The notes under the pieces: generated by a model
What the model was told of the DNA's origin: nothing
Database searches by the model: none
What the model saw: the letters and a program-made list of their open reading frames with translations, nothing else
Part shown: piece after piece, positions 52,006 to 61,320 of the stretch
Layout: each line of letters opens with the position of its first letter
Position numbering within the stretch: the first letter of the stretch is position 1
Program-made: the position numbers and the translations under genes
NCBI GenBank assembly: GCA_947495775.1
Contig: CANMAQ010000002.1
Location: 1 to 64,000 of the forward strand
Reading direction: 5' to 3'
DNA from: Jejuia algarum
GTDB taxonomy: Bacteria; Bacteroidota; Bacteroidia; Flavobacteriales; Flavobacteriaceae
Length of the DNA stretch: 64,000 nt

Positions 52006-53058
52006 ATGAATATCTTAAAAACTTCATTTACAATACTATCGCTGGCCGTTTTTAATTTTACGTTTGCTCAGTATACAGACGTGATTAATTCAAACAGGCC
52101 TGGTGTGTCCCGAAGCGCATTTTCGGTAGGTACAAAAGTGCTACAGTTTGAACTTGGACCTTACTTTGTTAAGGAGAAACGCACACCTGCCCCACAAAAC
52201 GAAGTTTCTGGTTTTGGAGCTGATTTTGCAATTCGCTACGGGTTATTTCTCGAGCAATTAGAAATCAATATTGAAGGCGGCTATCAAAACGACACGCAAA
52301 CCAACATCTCGTCGTTTACAACCGAAGAAAAGCGTTCTAATTTTAGGTTTTTAGCCTTTGGTGCCAAATATTTAATATTCGATCCTTATAAAAAGGCAGC
52401 TGATGAAAAGCCAAACTTATACAGTTGGAAAGCCAATCATGCTTTTCGATGGAAATCACTTATACCTGCCGTATCTGTATACCTTGGCGCTAATTATGAT
52501 ACTAAAGATAATCCGTTTACGGCCGCAGGTATAGAAGGAATTAGCCCTAAGTTAATCGTCGCTACGCAACACAATTTTAACGGAGGTTGGGTATTTGTAA
52601 TGAATCTTATAAAAGATAGAATTGGTACCGATCAATCTGACTTCTCGTACATATTAACACTAACCCATTCGTTTAATCCGCAATGGGTTATTTTTGGAGA
52701 AACTCAAGGGATTAAAAGCGATTTTGTTGCCGATAACCTTATACGATTTGGAGGGGCCTACTTATGGGACAAGAATCTTCAATTAGATACCGCTGTAACC
52801 TTTAACACTAAAGACACACCGTCTGTATTAAACCTTACCTTTGGAGCCTCTTATAGGTTAGATTTCCATAAAGACAAAGAAATAAAACCCGAAGAGATTG
52901 ACAATGGAAACTCTGCTAAAGACGAGAAGAAACGAAAAGATAGAGAAGATAATCCTAAAAGCAAAAAACGCAAGAAACGTAAAAAAGATGATGATGCTAC
53001 TGAAGAAGATAAAACCCCTAAAAAGCAACAACGCGAAGATGAAGATTTTGACAATTAA
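52006..53058 (+). CDS. Outer-membrane beta-barrel protein (transporter-like)
   Basis: A 350-residue protein with a signal peptide (TSFTILSLAVFNFTFAQ). It then has the NSNRPGVSRSAFSVGTKVLQ start and alternating strands of the MetA-pathway/phenol-degradation transporter-like barrel family. The last 60 residues leave the barrel pattern and form a highly charged Lys/Asp/Glu tail after residue 290. It starts a plus-strand pair with the GNAT gene 18 bases later. Substrate unknown. Confidence 0.8.
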   Translation: MNILKTSFTILSLAVFNFTFAQYTDVINSNRPGVSRSAFSVGTKVLQFELGPYFVKEKRTPAPQNEVSGFGADFAIRYGLFLEQLEINIEGGYQNDTQTNISSFTTEEKRSNFRFLAFGAKYLIFDPYKKAADEKPNLYSWKANHAFRWKSLIPAVSVYLGANYDTKDNPFTAAGIEGISPKLIVATQHNFNGGWVFVMNLIKDRIGTDQSDFSYILTLTHSFNPQWVIFGETQGIKSDFVADNLIRFGGAYLWDKNLQLDTAVTFNTKDTPSVLNLTFGASYRLDFHKDKEIKPEEIDNGNSAKDEKKRKDREDNPKSKKRKKRKKDDDATEEDKTPKKQQREDEDFDN

Positions 53059-53076
53059 TAGCGCTTACTGTAATTT

Positions 53077-54195
53077 ATGATCACATTAAAAGAAGTCGTT
53101 TCTAAGAAAGATTTAAAAGCATTTGTAAAATTTCCTTTTGATCTGTATAAAGACACCCCCTCTTGGACTCCTCCAATTATCAGTCAAGAGTTAAAAACAT
53201 TTGACAAAAATGACAACCCTGTGTTTAAAGACGCAGAAGCTCGTTTATTTTTAGCGTACAAATCGCATAAAATTGTAGGGCGCGTAGCAGCAATAGTGAA
53301 TTGGCTAGAAGTGAAAAATCAAGATTTGCGCAAAATGCGATTTGGTTGGTTTGATTTTATTGATGATTTAGAGGTGTCTCAAGCACTTTTCGATAAAGTG
53401 GAAGCTATTGGGAGCGCACATCAATTAGAATTTGCCGAAGGTCCTGTTGGCTTTTCTAATTTAGATAAAGTAGGTGTTATTGACGAAGGTTTTGACGCAT
53501 TAACACCAATGATTACATGGTACAATCACCCTTATTACAAAAAGCATTATGAAGCTGCGGGATATGCTTTTGAAAAAAAATACATAGAAAACCGGTTTCC
53601 TTTTAAGAATGTGAAACCAGAGTTTTTCATGAAAGCACAAGAGCTTATAAAACGCCGTTATAAACTAAGAGCTTTAAAATTCTCCAAAACAGAAGAGGTT
53701 ATGCCTTATGCCGATAAGATGTTTGATCTTTTTAATCAATCGTATGCGTCTTTATCTAGCTTTGTTGAAATCACTGATATACAAAAAGCTTATTTTAAGA
53801 AAAAATTCATCAGTTTTATCAATCCAGAATACATTAAATTTGTTGTGGATGAAACGGATAGCCTTGTTGCCTTTGCTATTGTAATGCCTGCCTACGCTAA
53901 AGCATTACAAAAGATAAATGGAAGGCTTTTCCCTTTTGGATTTACCCAAATTTTAAAAGCTAAAAAACAGAGTAAAGACGTTATCTTTTATCTTATAGGT
54001 GTTCATCCAGACTATCAAAATAAAGGGGTACATGCCGTTATATTCAATGAATATTACAATACTTTTAAAGAAAAAGATATTCAAATGTGCTACCGAACAC
54101 CAGAGCTAGAAGATAATGTTGCTATACATCAAATATGGAAGCATTTTGATCCTGAAATCTATAGAAAACGAAGCACGTACAAAAAAAATCTGTGA
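53077..54195 (+). CDS. GNAT-superfamily protein of unknown substrate
   Basis: A 372-residue protein conserved in flavobacteria. Two acyltransferase-like halves: the first has ARLFLAYKSHKIVGRVAAIV and LEFAEGPVGFSNLDKVGV; the second has IYLIGVHPDYQNKG-like FYLIGVHPDYQNKGVHAVIF, the acetyl-CoA-binding A motif. Relatives occasionally carry the misleading name GTP cyclohydrolase. A terminator follows. Confidence 0.8.
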   Translation: MITLKEVVSKKDLKAFVKFPFDLYKDTPSWTPPIISQELKTFDKNDNPVFKDAEARLFLAYKSHKIVGRVAAIVNWLEVKNQDLRKMRFGWFDFIDDLEVSQALFDKVEAIGSAHQLEFAEGPVGFSNLDKVGVIDEGFDALTPMITWYNHPYYKKHYEAAGYAFEKKYIENRFPFKNVKPEFFMKAQELIKRRYKLRALKFSKTEEVMPYADKMFDLFNQSYASLSSFVEITDIQKAYFKKKFISFINPEYIKFVVDETDSLVAFAIVMPAYAKALQKINGRLFPFGFTQILKAKKQSKDVIFYLIGVHPDYQNKGVHAVIFNEYYNTFKEKDIQMCYRTPELEDNVAIHQIWKHFDPEIYRKRSTYKKNL

Positions 54196-54213
54196 TGTAA
54201 AATGTATACACAT

Positions 54214-54246
54214 AAAAAAGGTTCGATTTTCATCGAACCTTTTTTT
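54214..54246. terminator. Bidirectional terminator
   Basis: AAAAAAGGTTCGAT pairs with ATCGAACCTTTTTT (54214-54246), between the GNAT gene and the convergent PLP acyltransferase gene. Confidence 0.9.
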
Positions 54247-54281
54247 ATTTCTTATTTCTTAAATAACTACTTAATATAGGT

Positions 54282-55541
54282 TTACTCTCCCATAGAAGCC
54301 ATTACTGCTGCCGATAAGCGCTTGTATGTTCCATTTTCCAAACGATCTCTAATAGCATCAAAAGCATCTAAAGTGATTCTAACATCCTCTAATGTATGTG
54401 TTGCTGTAGGTATCATTCTTAGTAGAATTAATCCTTTAGGTATTACAGGGTAAACAACTATAGAACAGAATATACCGTAATTTTCTCTTAGGTCTTTTAC
54501 CAAAGCCATAGCCTCAGGAATACTACCTTTTAAGTAAACTGGTGTCACACAACTTTGTGTTGTTCCAATATCGAAACCTCTCTCTTTTAAACCAGATTGT
54601 AATGCATTTACAACTTTCCAAAGGTTCTGTTTCAACTCTGGCATCGTTCTCAACATGTCTAAACGTTTCAATGCCCCTTTAACCAGTTGCATCTGTAGTG
54701 ATTTAGCAAACATTTGAGATCTTAAATTGTATTTAAGGTAGTCTATAATTTCTTGATCGCCTGCAATAAAAGCCCCTGTACTCGCCATAGATTTAGCAAA
54801 AGTAGCGAAGTAAACATCGATATCGTCTTGCACACCTTGCTCCTCGCCTGCACCAGCTCCAGTGGCACCTAATGTTCCAAAACCATGCGCATCATCAACA
54901 AATAATCTAAAATTAAATTTTTCTTTAAGTGCTACAATTTCCTTTAAACGGCCTTGCTCGCCTCGCATTCCAAACACACCTTCAGAAATAACTAAAATTC
55001 CACCTCCAGTTTGCTCAGCCATTTTTGTAGCACGTTCTAAGTTTTTTTCTAAACTTTGAACATCGTTGTGCTTATATGTAAAACGCTTACCCATATGTAA
55101 ACGTACACCATCTATAATGCATGCATGTGCATCTACATCATAAACAATAATATCATCTTTAGAAACTAAAGCATCTATAGTAGATACCATACCCTGGTAT
55201 CCAAAGTTTAATAAATAAGCCGCTTCTTTATTAACGAAATCTGCCAACTCATTTTGTAATTGTTCATGCAAATCGGTGTGACCAGACATCATACGTGCAC
55301 CCATTGGATAAGCAGAACCATATTGTAGAGCTGCTTCAGCATCAACTTTACGAACTTCAGGATGATTTGCCAATCCCAAATAATCGTTGATACTCCAAGT
55401 AATTACATCTTTACCTTGAAATTTCATCCTATTTGAAATTTCTCCTTCTAACTTTGGAAAAACAAAATACCCTTCTGCATGTGAAGCCCACTTACCTAAC
55501 GGCCCTTTGTCTTTGTAAATCTTATCGAATAAATCTTTCAT
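54282..55541 (-). CDS. PLP-dependent acyl transferase (alpha-oxoamine synthase)
   Basis: Joins an amino acid and a fatty acyl or acyl-CoA/ACP group with loss of CO2. The 419-residue protein has PLP Lys250 in ATFAKSMASTGAF, FVDDAHGFGTLG (216-227), and His139 in DVDAHACIIDG. It is of the serine-palmitoyltransferase type rather than Kbl or BioF. In flavobacteria such a protein makes either dihydrosphingosine-type or sulfonolipid (capnine) bases; the neighbouring cysteine-synthase-like gene favours cysteate fatty acyltransferase. The gap to that gene is 229 bases, and each gene seems to have its own -7 element. Confidence 0.88.
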   Translation of the reverse strand: MKDLFDKIYKDKGPLGKWASHAEGYFVFPKLEGEISNRMKFQGKDVITWSINDYLGLANHPEVRKVDAEAALQYGSAYPMGARMMSGHTDLHEQLQNELADFVNKEAAYLLNFGYQGMVSTIDALVSKDDIIVYDVDAHACIIDGVRLHMGKRFTYKHNDVQSLEKNLERATKMAEQTGGGILVISEGVFGMRGEQGRLKEIVALKEKFNFRLFVDDAHGFGTLGATGAGAGEEQGVQDDIDVYFATFAKSMASTGAFIAGDQEIIDYLKYNLRSQMFAKSLQMQLVKGALKRLDMLRTMPELKQNLWKVVNALQSGLKERGFDIGTTQSCVTPVYLKGSIPEAMALVKDLRENYGIFCSIVVYPVIPKGLILLRMIPTATHTLEDVRITLDAFDAIRDRLENGTYKRLSAAVMASMGE

Positions 55542-55643
55542 CTACTGTTAAATATACACTTCTAATTAAACACAATTTTAATACCATTACTAAGTTTGGT
55601 TTGTGTGAAAATAAGAGGTTTTTTAGTTCTTAGTTAATTGCTG

Positions 55644-55651
55644 CAAAATTA
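55644..55651 (-). promoter_or_regulatory. Probable -7 element of the acyl transferase gene
   Basis: Minus strand TAATTTTG, about 100 bases before the ATG at 55541. Consensus -7, no clear -33. Confidence 0.4.
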
Positions 55652-55706
55652 ATTATTTATCTGCATAGCGCATAATTTTTTCGAAACCATTTTAGCTATA
55701 ATCCTT

Positions 55707-55748
55707 AAAAAACAAGTGGTTTTTTGCTTAAAAACAAAAAACCACTTG
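55707..55748 (-). terminator. Terminator of cysteine-synthase-like gene
   Basis: CAAGTGGTTTTTTG (55713-55726) is the reverse complement of the arm at 55735-55748; on the minus strand it is followed by six T residues. It lies 22 bases after the gene at 55771. Confidence 0.85.
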
Positions 55749-55770
55749 CTGTATCTTGTACTAAAATAAG

Positions 55771-56811
55771 TTATTTAATATACTCTATCGCTTGAGAAGA
55801 TTCTTCGTGGATGCTATCAAAAAAGCCTTGATCATTCATCCATTTATCTGAAAACACTTTACTCATATATCTTGATCCATGGTCGGGAAAAATAACGACT
55901 ACGTAATCTTCCTTTTTAAATCGTTTTTCTTCACCTAGTTGTTTAACCGCTTGCGTTACTGCCCCAGAAGTATAACCTACAAACATACCTTCTGTTTTTG
56001 CAATCTCTCTAGCTGTATGCGCACTATCTTCGTCGTTTACTTTCACAAACTCATCGATCACATCAAAATCGGTAGCGCCAGGTATTAAATTTTTACCTAA
56101 CCCTTCAATACGATATGGGTAAATCTCTTTCTCATCAAACTCTCTGGTTTCATGGTATTTTTTAATTACCGATCCAAACGCATCTACACCAATAACTTTA
56201 ATGTTCGGGTTTTGTTCTTTCAAATATTTTGCGGTACCAGAAATTGTACCTCCAGTGCCACTACAGGCAATCAAATGTGTTAGTTTCCCTTCTGTTTGCT
56301 CCCAAATTTCTGGCCCTGTAGACGCATAATGCGCATCGATATTTAATTGGTTAAAATATTGATTGATATATACAGAACCTTTCATTTCGCTATGCAAGCG
56401 CTTTGCGACTTGATAATAAGATCTTGGATCGTCTGCACTAACATGAGCAGGGCATACATATACTTTAGCTCCTAAGTTTTTCAACATGTCTATTTTATCT
56501 GTCGAAGACTTAGAACTTACAGCTAAGATACAGTCGTAACCTTTAATAACACTAACCATTGCTAAACTAAAACCGGTATTACCAGAAGTTGTTTCTATGA
56601 TCGTGTCGCCAGGTTTTAAAATGCCTTGGCGTTCTGCTTGCTCTATAATGTAAAGCGCTATTCTGTCTTTAGAGGACTGTCCAGGATTGAAAGCTTCTAT
56701 TTTAGCGTAGAAATCACCTTTAAAATCTGAAGTTATTCTATTTAATCTAACAAGCGGTGTATTGCCTACTAAATCTAAAACATTATTAAAAACTTTATTT
56801 CTTTGTTTCAT
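55771..56811 (-). CDS. Cysteine-synthase-like PLP enzyme (candidate cysteate synthase)
   Basis: A 346-residue fold-II PLP enzyme like CysK/CysM or the core of cystathionine beta-synthase, without CBS domains. PLP Lys48 is in NPGQSSKDRIAL, TTSGNTGFSLA binds the substrate, and ACSGTGGTISGTA binds the phosphate. The C-terminal YMSKVFSDKWMNDQGF resembles the CBS type more than CysK. Being next to an SPT-like gene, it may be the cysteate synthase (phosphoserine plus sulfite) of sulfonolipid synthesis. A normal cysteine synthase is the alternative. Confidence 0.85.
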   Translation of the reverse strand: MKQRNKVFNNVLDLVGNTPLVRLNRITSDFKGDFYAKIEAFNPGQSSKDRIALYIIEQAERQGILKPGDTIIETTSGNTGFSLAMVSVIKGYDCILAVSSKSSTDKIDMLKNLGAKVYVCPAHVSADDPRSYYQVAKRLHSEMKGSVYINQYFNQLNIDAHYASTGPEIWEQTEGKLTHLIACSGTGGTISGTAKYLKEQNPNIKVIGVDAFGSVIKKYHETREFDEKEIYPYRIEGLGKNLIPGATDFDVIDEFVKVNDEDSAHTAREIAKTEGMFVGYTSGAVTQAVKQLGEEKRFKKEDYVVVIFPDHGSRYMSKVFSDKWMNDQGFFDSIHEESSQAIEYIK

Positions 56812-56864
56812 AAATGTAATTTATAAGCCCTTTAATTGTAACCAAAATGAAGACTTAAACTAGC

Positions 56865-56872
56865 CAAAAATA
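56865..56872 (-). promoter_or_regulatory. Probable -7 element
   Basis: Minus strand TATTTTTG fits TAnnTTTG, 53 bases before the ATG at 56811. Confidence 0.45.
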
Positions 56873-56885
56873 AGGATTTTTTTTA

Positions 56886-59024
56886 TTAGCGCCTAATATC
56901 TTCTAAATCTAATAGAAACGCGTATTCTAAGGCGACTTCTTTTAAACTCTCAAAACGACCAGAAGCCCCACCATGTCCTGCATCCATATCGGTATGCAAT
57001 AGCAATAGGTTATCATCTGTCTTTAAGTCTCTTAGTTTGGCCACCCACTTCGCAGGTTCCCAATACTGTACTTGAGAATCGTGTAAACCTGTAGTGACTA
57101 ACATATTGGGGTAATCCTTTTTTTGCACATTATCATAGGGCGAATACGATTTCATGTATTTGTAATACATTTCTTCATTAGGATTCCCCCACTCGTCATA
57201 CTCTCCTGTGGTTAAAGGTATAGACTCATCCAACATTGTTGTTACCACATCCACAAACGGTACAGCAGCCAAAATACCACGATACAATTCTGGATTCATA
57301 TTAATAATAACCCCCATTAAAAGACCTCCCGCAGATCCTCCATAGGCATGCAAATGGTCTTGAGACGTATAGCCTTCAGCAATAAGATATTTAGAACAGT
57401 CTATAAAATCTGTAAAGGTGTTTTTCTTGGTAAGAAGCTTACCCGTATCGTACCAATGGCGTCCTAAATATTCACCCCCACGTATATGTGCTATGGCATA
57501 AATAAATCCTCGATCTAACAAACTTAAACGCACACTAGAAAACGAAGGATCTATGGTAGAACCATAAGACCCATAGGCATACTGTAATAAGGGGCTAGAA
57601 CCATCTAATTTTGTACCTTTTCTATAGACTAAAGAGATTGGTACTTTAACACCATCTCTCGCAGTAGCCCAGATACGCTTAGAAGCATAATTGTTTTTAT
57701 CGAAAGTACCTCCAAGTACTTCTTGTTCTTTTTGAATTTCACTAGTTCTAGTGCTTAAATTATAATCAATAACAGAACTAGGTGTTGTTAACGCATTATA
57801 ACCATAGCGCAGTACCTCACTATCAAAATCGGGATTGTTCCCTATATACGTATTGTAAGTCTCATTATTAAAAGGTAGGTAGTAGTCTTCTTGACCATCC
57901 CAACGCATAATTCTAATATTATTTAAGCCATTTTCACGCTCATTAATCACAAAATAATCTTTGAATATTTCAAGATCCTCTATCAATACATCTGCTCTAT
58001 GTGGTATCACATCTTCCCAATTTTCCTTAGATGTTGCGGTATCTGGGGTTTTACAAATCTTAAAATTTGTAGCATTATCTGCATTGGTAATAACGTAAAA
58101 TGCATCTTTATAATGCGCAATAGAATACTCTAAATCCTTAAGGCGTTCTTGAAATAATTCGAATTCACCATAAGGTGTGTCTGCGTTTAATATACGGTAT
58201 TCAGAACTCAAAGTACTTGAGGCTCCTATCACCAAATATTTTTTAGATTTTGTTTTATAGACAAACGTATTAAAGGTATCATCTGTTTCATGATAAATTT
58301 CTACATCTTCTGTTGCATCTTGACCTAGAATATGTCTGTAAATCTTGTAAGACCTTAAAGTAACTTCGTCCTTTTTAGTGTAAAAAAATGTTTTATTGTC
58401 ATTAGCCCATGTAATACTGCCTGTTGTATTTTCTATTTTATCGGTAAGCAGCTCGCCAGTAACAATATGCTTTACATGTATAGTGTATTGTCTTCTACTT
58501 ACAGTATCTGTAGAATACGCTGCCAATGTATTATCAGGGCTTATAGCAATACCTCCTAATTTAAAATAAGCATGTGGCTTTGCTAAAACATTACAATCAA
58601 AAAGTAACTCCTCTGCATTTTCTAAGCTGTCCTTTTTACGTATATAAATAGGATAATCTTGTCCTTTTTCAAACTTAGTTACATACCAATATCCATTTAA
58701 TTTATAAGGCACAGAGGTGTCATCTTCTTTAATTCTAGACTTCATTTCTTCAAACAATGTCTTTTGAAAATCTTCTGTATGCGCTAACTTAGCTTTAGTA
58801 TAGGCGTTTTCAGCATGTAAATACTCTAAAACAGCAGGATCTTCTTTAGCATTTAACCAATAATAAGGATCAATTCTAGTATCGTTATGAATCGTTAACG
58901 TTTTAGGCTTTTTCGCTACTACCGGAGGCGTAAGACGCTTATTTAAGTTTGTCATTATGATCTGTCTTTTACAAGAATGAGCAAAAATAAAGCTTACTAT
59001 GGTAATAATAAATGCTTTTAGCAT
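56886..59024 (-). CDS. Prolyl oligopeptidase family (S9A) peptidase
   Basis: A serine peptidase of the oligopeptidase B type, cutting peptides after basic residues in that subgroup. 712 residues from the ATG at 59024 (59042 adds six). Hydrophobic N-terminus LKAFIITIVSFIFAHSC is a possible signal with a weak lipobox. A beta-propeller covers about 60-430. The hydrolase domain has the nucleophile in HAYGGSAGGLLMG, and the His of the triad is in TDMDAGHGGASGR. The gene stands alone. Confidence 0.93.
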   Translation of the reverse strand: MLKAFIITIVSFIFAHSCKRQIIMTNLNKRLTPPVVAKKPKTLTIHNDTRIDPYYWLNAKEDPAVLEYLHAENAYTKAKLAHTEDFQKTLFEEMKSRIKEDDTSVPYKLNGYWYVTKFEKGQDYPIYIRKKDSLENAEELLFDCNVLAKPHAYFKLGGIAISPDNTLAAYSTDTVSRRQYTIHVKHIVTGELLTDKIENTTGSITWANDNKTFFYTKKDEVTLRSYKIYRHILGQDATEDVEIYHETDDTFNTFVYKTKSKKYLVIGASSTLSSEYRILNADTPYGEFELFQERLKDLEYSIAHYKDAFYVITNADNATNFKICKTPDTATSKENWEDVIPHRADVLIEDLEIFKDYFVINERENGLNNIRIMRWDGQEDYYLPFNNETYNTYIGNNPDFDSEVLRYGYNALTTPSSVIDYNLSTRTSEIQKEQEVLGGTFDKNNYASKRIWATARDGVKVPISLVYRKGTKLDGSSPLLQYAYGSYGSTIDPSFSSVRLSLLDRGFIYAIAHIRGGEYLGRHWYDTGKLLTKKNTFTDFIDCSKYLIAEGYTSQDHLHAYGGSAGGLLMGVIINMNPELYRGILAAVPFVDVVTTMLDESIPLTTGEYDEWGNPNEEMYYKYMKSYSPYDNVQKKDYPNMLVTTGLHDSQVQYWEPAKWVAKLRDLKTDDNLLLLHTDMDAGHGGASGRFESLKEVALEYAFLLDLEDIRR

Positions 59025-59061
59025 TTTAATCCTATAAAACATAAATTCCGTATTATTTTAA

Positions 59062-59069
59062 TACTTTTG
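59062..59069 (+). promoter_or_regulatory. -7 element before ybaB
   Basis: TACTTTTG fits TAnnTTTG, 28 bases before the ATG at 59098. Confidence 0.6.
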
Positions 59070-59097
59070 TTATTGTAGAAACAATATACAAAAGATT

Positions 59098-59421
59098 ATG
59101 TTTGGAGATATGATGGGTATGATGGGAAAACTTAAAGAAACCCAAAAAAAAGTAGAAGAAACTAAAAAACGTTTGGACACTGTTTTAGTGGATCAAGCGA
59201 GTAATGACGGAAAGCTTAAGGTGACGTTAACCGCCAACAGAACTCTAAAATCGATAACTATTGCCGACGATCTTTTAGAAGATAAAGAACAATTAGAAGA
59301 TTATTTAATACTAACACTCAATAAAGCCATAGCGAAAGCCAGTAGTGTTAACGAAGCTGAACTTGCAGCAGTTGCTAAAGAAGGCATGCCTAATATCCCT
59401 GGCATGGATATGTTTAAATAA
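59098..59421 (+). CDS. YbaB/EbfC-family nucleoid-associated protein
   Basis: A 107-residue dimeric DNA-binding protein. The N-terminal Met/Gly-rich start and helix (KLKETQKKVEETKKRLDTV) is followed by the beta core DGKLKVTLTANRTLKSITI and a helical end AELAAVAKEGMPNIPGMDMF. The usual partner is dnaX/recR, which are not here. A 171-base gap follows before prfB. Confidence 0.92.
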   Translation: MFGDMMGMMGKLKETQKKVEETKKRLDTVLVDQASNDGKLKVTLTANRTLKSITIADDLLEDKEQLEDYLILTLNKAIAKASSVNEAELAAVAKEGMPNIPGMDMFK

Positions 59422-59592
59422 TAGCACAGACAGGCATAAAGCTCATTTTTTATTTTTAGCACAAGAAATTGGGGGCTTTAGTAATAAACGTAAGTCTGTT
59501 ATTCTCTATTCTAAATCATTTTATACAGGTAAAGCATTTGTTTTTATTTGAAAACAGAACAGATAGGATTACTTTTAAAAAAATCAAATCAC

Positions 59593-60703
59593 ATGATAAC
59601 ATCAGATCAAATTAAAGATCTTCAATCCCGCCTAGACAAGCTTAGGCACTATCTTTGACATTGATGTCAAATTAATAGAAATACAAAACGAGGAGGAACA
59701 GACCTTCGACCCTAATTTTTGGAACGACCCTAAGGCCGCAGAAGCGGTAATGAAACAACTTCGTGTTAAGAAAAAATGGGTAAAAGATTACGAGGCTCTT
59801 AAATCACTTATCGAAGATTTAGAAGTTATCTATGAATTTGCAAAGGAAGGCGAAGCTACGGCAGAGGATGTCGCTGCAAATTATACTAACGCATCTGCTT
59901 TATTAGAGGACATTGAATTTAGGAACATGCTTTCTGAAGAAGGTGATGGCTTAAGTGCTGTGTTACAAATTACGGCTGGTGCCGGTGGTACCGAAAGCTG
60001 TGATTGGGCAAGTATGCTCATGCGCATGTATTTAATGTATGCCGAAAAAAGTGGTTTTAAAGTTAAAGAACTTAACTTTCAAGAAGGCGATGTTGCAGGT
60101 ATTAAAACTGTAACTTTAGAAATAGAAGGCGATTTTGCTTTTGGGTGGTTAAAAGGCGAAAATGGCGTGCACCGTTTGGTGCGCATCTCCCCTTTTGATA
60201 GCAATGCAAAACGCCATACCAGCTTTGCCTCTGTGTATGTGTACCCATTAGTAGATGATACTATTGAAATTGAGATCAACCCTGCCGATTTAGATATTAC
60301 CACAGCCCGCTCTAGTGGTGCCGGAGGACAAAATGTAAATAAGGTAGAAACTAAAGTACAGTTGACACACAAACCAACGGGTATACAAATTTCATGTTCG
60401 GAAACACGATCGCAGCATGATAATAGATCTCGAGCCCTGCAAATGTTAAAATCGCAATTGTATGAAATTGAACTGCAAAAACAATTGGCGCAACGTGAGG
60501 ATATCGAAGCAGGGAAAATGAAAATTGAATGGGGAAGCCAAATACGCAATTACGTGATGCACCCTTATAAGCTTGTAAAAGATGTTAGAAGCGGACATGA
60601 AACTGGAAATGTAGACGCTGTAATGAATGGTGATATAGATGCCTTTTTAAAAGCCTATTTAATGATGATGGGGCAAACCGCAGAAGATACAAATACGTTA
60701 TGA
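59593..60703 (+). CDS. prfB: Peptide chain release factor 2 (programmed +1 frameshift)
   Basis: Release factor 2 terminates translation at UAA and UGA. The gene begins at ATG 59593; codons 1-21 end RLDKLRHYL and meet an in-frame TGA at 59656-59658. A +1 shift on CTT TGA C (59653-59659) resumes at GAC 59657 (DIDVKLIEIQ) and gives 369 residues. AGG at 59644-59646 may serve as the internal Shine-Dalgarno that helps shifting. The GGQ peptide-release motif is in RSSGAGGQNVNKVETKVQL. RF2 thereby controls its own level. The 3' end overlaps the HAD gene (ATGA). Confidence 0.96.
59644..59659 (+). promoter_or_regulatory. prfB frameshift site
   Basis: AGGCACTATCTTTGAC contains AGG followed by the slippery CUU and the UGA-C stop context, as in the classical bacterial RF2 autoregulation site. 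Confidence 0.93.
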
Positions 60704-61320
60704 TACCAATAGATACTGTTATTTTTGACTTAGGAGGTGTTTTAATAGATTGGAACCCCGAATATGTTTTTTTAGATGCCTTTAATGGTGATATGCAAAA
60801 AACAAGATGGTTCTTAGAGACTATTTGTACCATGGCGTGGAATGAAAACCAAGACAGCGGCTACCCTATTGCCCAAGCTACAGAAGATCTCGTAGCCCAA
60901 TTTCCAGACTACGAAACCTATATCCGTATGTATTATGGCCAATGGGAAACTATGATTGGCGGCGCTATAGAGGGCACCGTTAAAGTGTTAGAACATTTTG
61001 TGAATCATCCTGACTACAAAGTGGTAGCACTTACCAATTGGAGTAGTGAAACCTTTCCTATTGCGCAGCGTCGTTTTGAATTTTTAAAATGGTTTGAAAA
61101 TATAGTTGTTTCTGGTGATGAAAAAACAAGAAAACCACATAAAGATTTTTTTGATATTGCCATAAACCGATGGGGCATCACGCCTACCCATTCTCTATTT
61201 ATAGATGATAATATAGCAAATATAAAAGCAGCAAAAACGCTTGGTATTCATGCCATTCACTTTACAACACCAGAACAGCTTGTTACCGATTTAAAAGCCT
61301 TTAATATTGAAATACAATGA
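60700..61320 (+). CDS. HAD-superfamily hydrolase (YihX-like)
   Basis: A 206-residue HAD phosphatase. Motif I is TVIFDLGGVLIDWNP, where the second acidic position is a Gly as in YihX-type proteins. Motif II is ALTNWS, motif III Lys is in GDEKTRKPHKDFF and motif IV is LFIDDNIANI. Translationally coupled to prfB (overlap of four bases) and to the arsC-like gene (overlap of four bases). Sugar phosphates are the usual substrates of this branch. Confidence 0.92.
   Translation: MIPIDTVIFDLGGVLIDWNPEYVFLDAFNGDMQKTRWFLETICTMAWNENQDSGYPIAQATEDLVAQFPDYETYIRMYYGQWETMIGGAIEGTVKVLEHFVNHPDYKVVALTNWSSETFPIAQRRFEFLKWFENIVVSGDEKTRKPHKDFFDIAINRWGITPTHSLFIDDNIANIKAAKTLGIHAIHFTTPEQLVTDLKAFNIEIQ

Noticed and set aside
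59345..59551. 68-codon frame overlapping ybaB
   Set aside because: Starts inside ybaB in another frame and continues in non-coding sequence before prfB; no support.
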